35,934 bases of DNA from Desulfobacterales bacterium (GTDB taxonomy: Bacteria; Desulfobacterota; Desulfobacteria; Desulfobacterales; C00003060): contig JAGMBW010000137.1 of the NCBI GenBank assembly GCA_023129535.1, positions 1-35,934 of the forward strand. Direction: 5' to 3'. The translations under genes were made by a program, and so were the position numbers. Below are positions 7,486 through 15,965 of this stretch, piece by piece. The notes below the pieces were generated by a model. That model saw nothing but the letters and a program-made list of their open reading frames with translations, was not told the origin of the DNA and searched no databases. The number at the start of each line of letters is the position of its first letter. Position 1 is the stretch's first letter.

Positions 7486-9706
7486 TTGTCCAGCGGCGAG
7501 GGATTGCAACGCTTCCGCCTAATAAGATCAGTAAGGTCCCCACCCACAGCATGGTCATGCCGGGTTTGATACTGACTTCTGCAATGACGGCAGGTAGGCT
7601 TTTCTCTGTGGCAGATCCCGGACCCTGGTATACAAAACCGATGGCTTTTGCCCCTGCGTCTATGCTGGCAAGGGTCAGGTAGGCCTCTTGCGGACCAGGG
7701 AGTTTCACCCCGCTTGATGGGCTGTGCAGTTGGCCTATGGTGATGACCGGTTTGAGCGCGACGGCTTCTGCTCCCTTGTACGAGACCTCAATATTGGCAC
7801 CCACGCTCATGTCGCGGGTGTCTTTCTTGCCCATCATGCCTGACACATCAAAGCCTGTAAATGTGACTCGGTAATCATGAAACTGTTTCGTTTGTCCCTT
7901 TTTTAGATCAAGGCGATTTCCTGAACCACCTCTATCTTGACCAGGGTCGAAATCCACAGGCGATATATAAAGGTCTGAAACAAGTCCCCGCCTGATATGG
8001 GGATGGGCGAAACGGTTGATCTGGCCGCCTCTGGTTTGCTCAGAATAGATATCGGGTCGCGCAATGAACTGACTGTCTCCCTTCTTGACATTTAGGGGAA
8101 GACGCAGCCGCACACCCTTTCCCTCTCTTGAGAATCTCGGCCCATTGAATTTAATGTCATAACCCATAGCCCTTTGCACAGCACCCTGGGCCAACAACAC
8201 CTTGTCAGACCGATCATAGGCAGATGATGAAACAATGCCGAGGAACATCAAGCCCACGCCAAGGTGTGCGATGGCAGCGCCCGAGACGGTGATTTTTTTT
8301 CTGATGAGTTTTGCGGCCAAAAAAAAGTTGATCCCCGTAACGGCGCCGGCAAAGAGTGAAAGGAGCAACATACCTGTGCCAGGATAGCCATTCCACAGGG
8401 CAATCGCCACGGTTAGGGCTGCGCCTGCTATGGCCCACATCAGTTTGGGCAGAAGCCTTGAAAAGCTGTTTTTTCCCCAGACCAGCAGCGGAACAAAGCT
8501 CAGTAGCATTAGCATAAGAATCGCCAGAGGCAAATTGGTGTCCACGTAAAATTGAGTTGACACGTTTGAGGCTTTTTCAAACACCCTGGTTATGAGAGGC
8601 GCAGATGTGCCCATGCCGATTAAAACAGTAGAAAGGCAAAGGATGAGCATGGCAGCAATAAGGCCAAATTCCCTGGAAAAATAGCTGATGGTTTCGCCTT
8701 TTTTGGACACAGGGATCTCCTTTGCCCTGGCGATCAATAGGCCCAAAGAGATAGCCAAAAAGGCGAGCATGAAGATGACCAGCCAGCCAGTGATGCCCAG
8801 ATCCATAAAAGAATGGACTGAAAAATCAGCTAAAATCCCGGACCTGGTGAGAAACGTACAGTAAATGACGAGAAGAAAGGAAGCAGCGGCCAACACGAAG
8901 TTCGTTTTGCGCAATTTCTTGCGCGTCTGCTGCAAGATCATGCCGTGCATCAGGGCCATGCCGGCCAGCCAGGGTAAAAGGGAGGCATTTTCCACTGGGT
9001 CCCAACCCCAGTAGCCACCCCAGCCCAAAACCTTGTACGACCAATATGCGCCGATGATGATCCCGGCACCCAGGCTCACAAAGGCGAAAACCGTCCATGG
9101 CAGGGCAGGCTTGATCCATCGATCATATTCTCTGCGCCACAGGGCGGAAACCGCATAGGCAAAGGGAATGGTAAAGGCAGCATAACCCAGAAAAACCACG
9201 GGCGGGTGGATAACCATCCACGGATCCTGCAAAAGCATATTCAGTCCCTGGCCGTCAGGAGGGGCAACGGCGAGCATCCAGAAGGGACTTTGCTTGAGCA
9301 ACAGGATCGCTAAGAAGATATTGTTCAGGTTGTAAATGAGCATAACCTGGGGTTCCATGTCCTTAGCCTTGAACATAAGCAAGATACCAAGCCAGGACCC
9401 AAGCAATACCCACAGCAGGAAACTCCCTTCCTGACCAGCCCAGAAAGAACTGATCAGGTACTGCAAAGCAAGATCACGGGACGAATATCGGGCCACATAG
9501 CTGTACAGAAACTCGTGGTTCAGAATGAAGTGCATCAACAGCACTGAGGCAATGGTCACGAAGGTGGCAAAGCCAACAAAACTGAGGCGGGCGGCATTTC
9601 GGGCGAGGATATTGTTTTTATTTAAACACACCACAAGATAACATATTGACGATATGCCTATAGCAATGAGTGCCAACCACATGGTAACTTGACCCAGATT
9701 GTTCAT
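7481..9706 (-). CDS. ccmF: Cytochrome c-type biogenesis protein CcmF (heme lyase)
   Basis: YLISSFWAGQEGSFLLW, WMVIHPPVVFLGYAAFTIPFAYA, GGYWGWDPVENASLLPWLAGMALMHG, multi-TM. Confidence 0.95.
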   Translation of the reverse strand: MNNLGQVTMWLALIAIGISSICYLVVCLNKNNILARNAARLSFVGFATFVTIASVLLMHFILNHEFLYSYVARYSSRDLALQYLISSFWAGQEGSFLLWVLLGSWLGILLMFKAKDMEPQVMLIYNLNNIFLAILLLKQSPFWMLAVAPPDGQGLNMLLQDPWMVIHPPVVFLGYAAFTIPFAYAVSALWRREYDRWIKPALPWTVFAFVSLGAGIIIGAYWSYKVLGWGGYWGWDPVENASLLPWLAGMALMHGMILQQTRKKLRKTNFVLAAASFLLVIYCTFLTRSGILADFSVHSFMDLGITGWLVIFMLAFLAISLGLLIARAKEIPVSKKGETISYFSREFGLIAAMLILCLSTVLIGMGTSAPLITRVFEKASNVSTQFYVDTNLPLAILMLMLLSFVPLLVWGKNSFSRLLPKLMWAIAGAALTVAIALWNGYPGTGMLLLSLFAGAVTGINFFLAAKLIRKKITVSGAAIAHLGVGLMFLGIVSSSAYDRSDKVLLAQGAVQRAMGYDIKFNGPRFSREGKGVRLRLPLNVKKGDSQFIARPDIYSEQTRGGQINRFAHPHIRRGLVSDLYISPVDFDPGQDRGGSGNRLDLKKGQTKQFHDYRVTFTGFDVSGMMGKKDTRDMSVGANIEVSYKGAEAVALKPVITIGQLHSPSSGVKLPGPQEAYLTLASIDAGAKAIGFVYQGPGSATEKSLPAVIAEVSIKPGMTMLWVGTLLILLGGSVAIPRRWTK

Positions 9707-9900
9707 TCTAATTTTACCTTTCTTGACTTCTCCAAATTCGGGTAACTATTCCGCCCCTTTTTGCCCAGCGCTCCCTCTCCGCCAGAGAAACGCCGGACTT
9801 TCAGCAGGGGAGGGGGAGTTTCTGGAAGCAACCCAATAATTAAATCATTTTCGGGGTAAACGTCAATGGTTGAAGTGGCTGGCGTTTTATTTCCTCTTTT

Positions 9901-10060
9901 TCTCGTTCCCATGCTCTGCGTGGGAACGCGGTCCTGCGGGCGCTCTGCGCCCTTTCCGTAAGGCTATGTATATATTGAGCTCTTGCCATGAGTTGGCTGA
10001 TTCAGTAGGGCGTAGAGCGCCCATCGGTATCCGTTCCCACGCAGAGCGTGGGAACGAGAT
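9901..10060. repeat. Inverted repeat element with ends TCTCGTTCCCAYGCTCTGCGTGGGAACG
   Basis: cgttcccatgctctgcgtgggaacg at the left and cgttcccacgcagagcgtgggaacgaga at the right; inner GGGCGCTCTGCGCCC / GGGCGTAGAGCGCCC pair. Confidence 0.8.
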
Positions 10061-10155
10061 ATCGAGACGTAATCATGGGTGCTAATGGCCACTTCTTTTG
10101 GGTTGATGAACGTTTTTTGTCATGGAAGAATACTTTGAATCGGGGTATAACATTC

Positions 10156-10336
10156 GGCATAGAGCATAGCGCAAAGCGCATAGGGCATAGCGCATGGCGC
10201 AAAGGGCAGAGCGTGGCGCAGAGCGCATAGGGCATAGTGCAAAGTGCAAGAAGCCAAAACGCCATGCGCCATGCGCCATGCCCTATGCGGAGCGAAGCGA
10301 TAGATGCGCTCTGCGCTATGCGCTATGCGCTATGCG
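10156..10336. repeat. Inverted heptamer-array pair without an enclosed gene (same consensus as the arms at 5536-6067)
   Basis: Left: GGCATAG AGCATAG CGCAAAG CGCATAG GGCATAG CGCATGG...; ~15-nt spacer; right: ATGCGCC ATGCGCC ATGCCCT...ATGCGCT CTGCGCT ATGCGCT ATGCGCT. Confidence 0.88.
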
Positions 10337-10355
10337 ACAAAGCGGGGGGATTTAG

Positions 10356-12095
10356 ATGACAGGCAAGGTGATCTTAAAGGACGCCTTTAAGCGTTTCACG
10401 TGGGACCTGGACAAGATCTTAGTACCTCAAGAGACGGTGCGAAGGTTTAAGGAAAAACTCAAGGAGGTGAATCTGGATATCTTAGAAAGGACAATGAGAA
10501 TTGATAACGGCAGGTTGGATATTCCCGTATATTTCAGCATATGCGGCCAGGATGCCCACAAGGTCACAGGCACAAAAAAACAGATGGGAAAAGGAGGCAC
10601 GCCGCAGCAGTCAGAGGCGAGTGCGGTGATGGAGTTGGCTGAAAGATTCAGTTTTTTCAGCTTTTACAAAGATCCCAAGAACTTCTTTGTTGAAGAATAC
10701 CGAAACCTGAAAAATCATGCCATCCCTTTTAAATCGATTGCACGATCTGTGCACGACGATTCTGACGACCTGGAAAAGGCCCGAGAGATTTTTTCCAGCC
10801 TTCCTCTGAAATGGACGTGGGCCTACAATATGACCCGACAGGAAGAGGTCCTTGTCCCCTTTAACTGGTTTTTTGCCATCAACGAATACAATGGGCCATG
10901 TGCCGGAAATTGTGTGGAAGAGGCATTATGCCAGGGCATATGCGAGGTCGTGGAAAGGCATGTATCATCCATAATAAGCCGCGACAAACTCAGGGTACCC
11001 GCAATTGATTTGAACTCAGTAACCGATCCATTGATTCTTGAGATGATTGGCAAATATGAGAAAGCGGGGATCAGGTTGTTTGTCTCTGATTTTTCCCTCG
11101 ATACCGGCATTCCGAGTGTGGGTGTCCTCGCTTATGACCCGTCCACTTTTCCGGAAAGAAGCGAAATAGTGTGGACTGCCGGCACGACGCCCAATTCCCA
11201 AAAGGCCCTCAATCGTGCCCTGACAGAAGTGGCCCAGCTTGGCGGGGATTTCAACACGGGCTCCAACTATGTGGCCAGCGGTCTCCCCAAGTTAAAAACC
11301 CTTAAGGAGGCGGATTCTGTCATCCATCCGCACAGGGGGATAGATATTACAGAACTGCCAGACCTTTCCCATGACAACATAAAGGTAGAGGTGGAAAACT
11401 GTATTGCTGCCTTATCGCGAATCGGTATGGAGGTTATTGTTGTTGATGTCACGCATCCGAGGCTTGAGATCCCGGCCTTTTACACCATCGTACCGGGTGC
11501 CCATTTTCGAGAACGGGCCGCAGGAACCAGCGTGGGGATGTTCTCAGCGAAATTGATAGCAGAAAGTGGCAACCCTGAATGGGCAATCGCGCAATTACGC
11601 AGGATGAACGCCCTGATGCCGAGGAAATACTACGTGAACTTTTTCCTGGGATCATGCCATCTTTCTATGAATGAACCATCTGAGGCGTTAAGGTTTCTTG
11701 AGGAGGCTTTGGCACTCAATCCCAAAGAGGAAGACATTGCCAGTGTATATTCCTATATGGGGATCTGTTTGAGAGATTTGGGCCAATACCGGCAGGCCAT
11801 TTGCGCCCTGGAGAAAGCAGAGAACTGCGATAATGAGAGAACCGACGTCTACAATCTGATGGGATTTTGTTACTTCAAATTAAAGGAGCATGAAAAGGCG
11901 ATTGAATGCTTCCAGAGGGTACTGCGCCTAAACCCCGGTTCCGCTATTGACTATGCCAATATCGCTTCCAATTATCGGGATATGGGCAAGAAAGAAGAGG
12001 CTATCCGTTATTATCAAATTGCTCTGGAGCTTGATCCCACCCTAAAGTTTGCCAGGGATAATTTGCGCAAACTGCTGAATACAGAAACACTATGA
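10356..12095 (+). CDS. YcaO-like protein with C-terminal TPR repeats
   Basis: SICGQDAHKVTGTKKQMGKGGTPQQSEASAVMELAERFSFF, GNCVEEALCQGICEVVERHV, RALTEVAQLGGDF (YcaO core), then LGSCHLSMNEPSEALRFLEEALALNP ... YNLMGFCYFKLKEHEKAIECFQRVLRLNP (TPR). Confidence 0.9.
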   Translation: MTGKVILKDAFKRFTWDLDKILVPQETVRRFKEKLKEVNLDILERTMRIDNGRLDIPVYFSICGQDAHKVTGTKKQMGKGGTPQQSEASAVMELAERFSFFSFYKDPKNFFVEEYRNLKNHAIPFKSIARSVHDDSDDLEKAREIFSSLPLKWTWAYNMTRQEEVLVPFNWFFAINEYNGPCAGNCVEEALCQGICEVVERHVSSIISRDKLRVPAIDLNSVTDPLILEMIGKYEKAGIRLFVSDFSLDTGIPSVGVLAYDPSTFPERSEIVWTAGTTPNSQKALNRALTEVAQLGGDFNTGSNYVASGLPKLKTLKEADSVIHPHRGIDITELPDLSHDNIKVEVENCIAALSRIGMEVIVVDVTHPRLEIPAFYTIVPGAHFRERAAGTSVGMFSAKLIAESGNPEWAIAQLRRMNALMPRKYYVNFFLGSCHLSMNEPSEALRFLEEALALNPKEEDIASVYSYMGICLRDLGQYRQAICALEKAENCDNERTDVYNLMGFCYFKLKEHEKAIECFQRVLRLNPGSAIDYANIASNYRDMGKKEEAIRYYQIALELDPTLKFARDNLRKLLNTETL

Positions 12096-12194
12096 AAATC
12101 CCGAGGAAAGGACAAGACATACCCAAACGATTGAGCAGCAGGGATTTAAATACTGCCCCAGCCCGTCCCCGGTCTCAACGGGCCAATGGAGGGA

Positions 12195-12512
12195 TCAGTC
12201 GATTTCAGAAACCTTGTCGTGAGGACCGACATCAAAAAAACGCACTGTTTCATCAATCATATCAGAACAGTCATGACAGCGTAGGATTTTGTCGTCACCT
12301 CTTTTGCGACAGATTCTGCAATAGCTGTAAACGATGACAAAATTCTTTGCCACTGGAACACTGAGTAAACCACGAAGATCGTATTTCAAAGGTTCACCCA
12401 TCAGAGGTTTTTGTAATATCTTGTCGATCTTATTGACAATGCGCTTTCTAACGGAGGAGAATTTTTTCAGCGATTTGATGAATTCATCCGAATAGGTCTC
12501 ATTCATTTCCAA
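12195..12512 (-). CDS. RelE/ParE-type toxin with a CxxC...CxxC insert
   Basis: FIKSLKKFSSVRKRIVNKIDKILQKPLMGEPLKYDLRGLLSVPVAKNFVIVYSYCRICRKRGDDKILRCHDC...FFDVGPHD; overlaps the upstream antitoxin by 14 nt. Confidence 0.8.
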   Translation of the reverse strand: MEMNETYSDEFIKSLKKFSSVRKRIVNKIDKILQKPLMGEPLKYDLRGLLSVPVAKNFVIVYSYCRICRKRGDDKILRCHDCSDMIDETVRFFDVGPHDKVSEID

Positions 12513-12759
12513 AGACCTCTTTGCGGTTGTGCCACTTCATTTTGCCTGCTCGGCTCTTGTTAAGAGTTTCCATTAGGGACTTGTAGAATTCAGGAGATGA
12601 CAAAATGGTCTCCATTCCTTGATTCTCTTGAGCTCGTTTTAGATTCAAAGCCCATTGGTTTATCAATTCTGACATGGACAGTCTTTGAGAAAGCGAAAAC
12701 CCTTTGAGAAATCTCGATAGATCATCATCTAGTGTTATGTTCACCCTAACTTTTCCCAT
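12499..12759 (-). CDS. Ribbon-helix-helix-like antitoxin partner
   Basis: MGKVRVNITLDDDLSRFLKGFSLSQRLSMSELINQW; start chosen at the internal Met of ORF 12499..12825. Confidence 0.7.
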   Translation of the reverse strand: MGKVRVNITLDDDLSRFLKGFSLSQRLSMSELINQWALNLKRAQENQGMETILSSPEFYKSLMETLNKSRAGKMKWHNRKEVFGNE

Positions 12760-12797
12760 GGCAACCCCCTTTTTTCTCAGCTTTTGGAAAATGTCAT

Positions 12798-12816
12798 TGT
12801 ACACATAATATACACC
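12798..12816 (-). promoter_or_regulatory. Possible TA-operon promoter/operator (imperfect palindrome TGTA-CACATAATA-TACA)
   Basis: tgtacacataatatacacc about 40 bp upstream of the antitoxin start. Confidence 0.3.
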
Positions 12817-13174
12817 GCACTTCAACCACTGTCAAGTTCATCTAATCGTTTCCGCAATATCTGGCCCAAGATCTTGACAAGATTGGTGATGTCCATTACA
12901 AATCCATAACAAAACCGTCTGGTCGATGGCTTTTTGGTTTGGCAAGCTATCCGGAGGCAACCTGTTCCCGTGGAAGGTAGAGATTATGGCGCGGACGCTC
13001 AGTGCTCGCTGCCACTCTATCTTTTTCCCATAAGGAAAGGTTTTGGGCTGATTTGTCTTTCTATAATGTGACGGAAGTGCTGAATAGGATAGCTCCACTG
13101 GCAAAAGCTCCATGCGATGCTATCGCACTTCGTGGAGCCAACGCGCAACACGTAACTGAACCGGGAGAAAAACG

Positions 13175-13930
13175 ATGCTACAAGTCGAAGATTTGCAGGT
13201 CAAGCTTGGCGACAAGGAAATCCTCAAACACATTGATCTGGAAATTCATCCGGGTGAAACCCATATCTTATTTGGTCCGAACGGGTCTGGAAAGACGTCT
13301 TTACTCATGACGATCATGGGTTACCCGCAGTATAAGGTCACCGGCGGAAAGATAGTCTTTAAAGGGGAAGATATCACCCATATGCCTGTGAACGAGCGAG
13401 CACAGCTTGGCATCGGGATGTCTTACCAGCGGCCCCCCACCATTCACGGAGTGAAAACAAGGCAAATGATTGAAATTTGCTCTAAAGGGGAGGTTGAGCC
13501 AGAGGTCCTGGCTGAAAAGGTAAATTTTTCTGAATTCCTGGAGCGTGACATCAATGAGGGCTTTTCGGGCGGTGAGATCAAGCGCTCCGAACTGTTGCAG
13601 TTGATGGCGCAGGATGCGGATCTCTTGCTTTTTGATGAGCCGGAGTCGGGTGTGGACTTGGAAAATATTTTCCTCATAGGGAACGCGATCAGCGAATTGC
13701 TGCAACGGGACTTTAGGGTGAACGCCCAAAAGAGCCAGAAGGAGCGTCGCAAAGAACGAACCAAGATGGGCCTGATTATCACACACACCGGTTTTATCCT
13801 GGATTATGTGACAGCCGACAAAGGACAAGTTCTTTACGAGGGCGTGCTGACTTGTACGAGCCATCCCCGGGAGATATTCAGATGTATTAGCAGGGTTGGA
13901 TATAGGGAGTGTGTAAGATGCGCGATTTAG
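13175..13930 (+). CDS. sufC: SufC-like Fe-S assembly ATPase
   Basis: Walker A LFGPNGSGKTSLL, YQRPPTIHGVKTRQM, EGFSGGEIKRSELLQLMAQDADLLLFDEPESGVDLE. Confidence 0.92.
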   Translation: MLQVEDLQVKLGDKEILKHIDLEIHPGETHILFGPNGSGKTSLLMTIMGYPQYKVTGGKIVFKGEDITHMPVNERAQLGIGMSYQRPPTIHGVKTRQMIEICSKGEVEPEVLAEKVNFSEFLERDINEGFSGGEIKRSELLQLMAQDADLLLFDEPESGVDLENIFLIGNAISELLQRDFRVNAQKSQKERRKERTKMGLIITHTGFILDYVTADKGQVLYEGVLTCTSHPREIFRCISRVGYRECVRCAI

Positions 13931-15129
13931 ACAAAAAGGCCTTACAGGCGAAGGAGAAGAAGGCAGGGCTCGGCCCGGACATTGATCTTGATACTTTTCA
14001 GTCTGAACCCGTTGCCCACGATTATCTGGAGGACCTGGGTGCGTTATCTGCAGCCGACAAGAAGCAGATGGTCCTGGCGGGGATAGATGCCGAGGAAAAG
14101 GAGCGGTCGGGTACTTATCTTCAAAAAGACTCTGCGGTGATCCACGCCCATTCCAAACAGGAAGGGCTCGAGGTGATACCGATCAAGGAAGCGCTAAAGC
14201 AATATGACTGGGTCAAGGATTACTACTGGAAATTGGCATCAGTGGATACCGACAAGTACACGGCCAGGGCCCGTCTTGACCTCCATAACGGCTATGTAAT
14301 CAGGGCCCTTGCCGGCAGCAAGGTTATCTATCCTGTCCAGGCCTGTATGTATTTGGAAAAGGAGGGTTTAAGCCAGAACGTCCATAACATTATTATTGCT
14401 GAAGAAGGCTCAGAGCTTCACATCATTACAGGTTGTGCCACAGCTCCCCACGTGCAACGGGGACTCCACGTGGGCATCTCTGAGTTTTACGTCAAGAAGG
14501 ACGCAAAGCTTAGCTTCACCATGATTCACTACTTTGCAGAAGAGATGATGGTGCGCCCCAGATCGGTAGGACGGGTTGAGGAGGGCGGTCTTTTTCTGAA
14601 CAATTATATTTGCATGAGGCCGGTCAGGTCTCTCCAGATGTATCCTACCACGAACCTGGTTGGAAAGGGGGCAGTGGCCCGTTTTTACAGCCTCCTTGTT
14701 GGTAGCCCCGGCTCTGAAATGGACGTGGGCAGCCGCATTTTCCTGAAAAAGGCAGGTACCCGTGCCGAGATCATCTCCCGTGCCATCACCAACGGCGGAA
14801 ACATTATTGCCCGCGGGGACCTGATCGGTGAGGTGCCCGGCGTGAAGGCCCATCTTGAGTGCCGGGGGCTCATCCTTAATGGTGGCTCCATTCGCGCTAT
14901 ACCGGAGCTTGAGGGTAAGGTGGATGGCGTGGAGATGTCTCACGAAGCTGCCGTGGGCAAGATCGCGCAACATGAAATCCTCTATCTGATGTCTCGTGGT
15001 CTGAGTGAAGATGAGGCCACTTCGACCATTGTCCGCGGGTTTTTGAGTGTTGATATTCCGGGGCTGCCGCCTCAGCTCAAAGCTGAGATCGATCGCGCCG
15101 TGGAACAAAGTGACAAAGACATGATGTAG
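13909..15129 (+). CDS. sufB: SufB/SufD family Fe-S scaffold protein
   Basis: NIIIAEEGSELHIITGCATAPH, HISEFYVKKDAKLSFTMIHYFAEEM-type region, GLILNGGSIRAIPELEGKVDGVEMSHEAAVGKIAQHEILYLMSRGLSEDEATSTIVRGFL. Confidence 0.9.
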   Translation: MCKMRDLDKKALQAKEKKAGLGPDIDLDTFQSEPVAHDYLEDLGALSAADKKQMVLAGIDAEEKERSGTYLQKDSAVIHAHSKQEGLEVIPIKEALKQYDWVKDYYWKLASVDTDKYTARARLDLHNGYVIRALAGSKVIYPVQACMYLEKEGLSQNVHNIIIAEEGSELHIITGCATAPHVQRGLHVGISEFYVKKDAKLSFTMIHYFAEEMMVRPRSVGRVEEGGLFLNNYICMRPVRSLQMYPTTNLVGKGAVARFYSLLVGSPGSEMDVGSRIFLKKAGTRAEIISRAITNGGNIIARGDLIGEVPGVKAHLECRGLILNGGSIRAIPELEGKVDGVEMSHEAAVGKIAQHEILYLMSRGLSEDEATSTIVRGFLSVDIPGLPPQLKAEIDRAVEQSDKDMM

Positions 15130-15284
15130 ATCTATATCACAAGCACCAGGACGCGTTTGAAGCCTGCAAGGATTGTCACAACATATTTCCCAAGGTTGCA
15201 GGGACCATCGAAGCTCTGAAGGTTCAAGGGAAGCTGGAGACCGTGGCGTCAGGGACGTTGGTGCACAAAGTGCTTGACGCATAA
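15129..15284 (+). pseudogene. C-terminal remnant of a c-type cytochrome with one CxxCH
   Basis: Start-less frame DLYHKHQDAFEACKDCHNIFPKVAGTIEALKVQGKLETVASGTLVHKVLDA*, beginning at the sufB stop. Confidence 0.55.
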
Positions 15285-15481
15285 AGGACTTATCGAAATG
15301 CCATTTTAGGGATTGGGGACATCGTGCAGAGCGTGCATGCACAACTCGTCAGTTCCCGGGGTAAATCGTGGTCAAGTCTGCACTTGACTCATCTGCCAGT
15401 AGGGCCATGCCTTGTGCGACCCTGAAATGTTTTCTTCTTGCGGGACCCTTTCAACAGTTTGTCCTTTCCCGGCCGGGGGCA

Positions 15482-15616
15482 GGTGGCCTGAAGCGCTTTT
15501 TCCGCATCTGTGCCTTGCGCTTGGCATCGCCATATTTTCCAAATCCGCCGCCCATAAACACTTCCTTGAAGATCTCGCATCAGACTTATTCAACAAATTC
15601 AACAACCCCAAGGTTT
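15482..15616. repeat. Direct repeat, left copy, bracketing the methylase-HEPN module
   Basis: Core ttggcatcgccatattttccaaatcYgccgcccataaacacttccttgaagatctcgcatcagaSttattcaacaaattcaacaa shared with 19349-19487. Confidence 0.9.
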
Positions 15617-15755
15617 CCTAGAAACTGGAAAACTAAAGCGCGTCCCCAAACTCTTTCAATGAGCATCTTTTATCAGAGAAAAAATCTAAAAGATATTTTG
15701 ACATCATCTTTAAGAAAAGCTAAGTAAATAGAAAATTAATTGACCAACCAATAAG

Positions 15756-15965
15756 ATGAAGCAGGCCTCCATTACATTTAAGACAGCACCTGAGATAAAA
15801 CAAGCTTTGGAAGTACTCTCAAAGCAGGGCTTTCGGAGCCTTTCTGCCCAGGTGGAAATGATTGTTGTCAAATACCTCGAAGAACAGGGTATTGACTGGC
15901 GGGGAGATGGCGAAAAGAAAGTCAATAAACAGCCACACTTAGGTAGCGGCAATGAACAAGAGTAA
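15756..15965 (+). CDS. Small RHH/CopG-like DNA-binding protein
   Basis: MKQASITFKTAPEIKQALEVLSKQGFRSLSAQVEMIVVKYLEEQ; overlaps the start of the methylase ORF by 14 nt. Confidence 0.65.
   Translation: MKQASITFKTAPEIKQALEVLSKQGFRSLSAQVEMIVVKYLEEQGIDWRGDGEKKVNKQPHLGSGNEQE

Noticed and set aside
12838-13113. 91-aa minus-strand ORF, and overlapping plus-strand ORF 13002-13310
   Set aside because: No recognisable domains; the plus ORF overlaps sufC out of frame.
13301-13864. 187-aa and 114-aa minus-strand ORFs over sufC
   Set aside because: Shadow ORFs opposite a conserved ATPase.
14410-15342. 310-aa minus-strand ORF
   Set aside because: Lies antisense to clearly coding sufB; no recognisable motif; shadow ORF.
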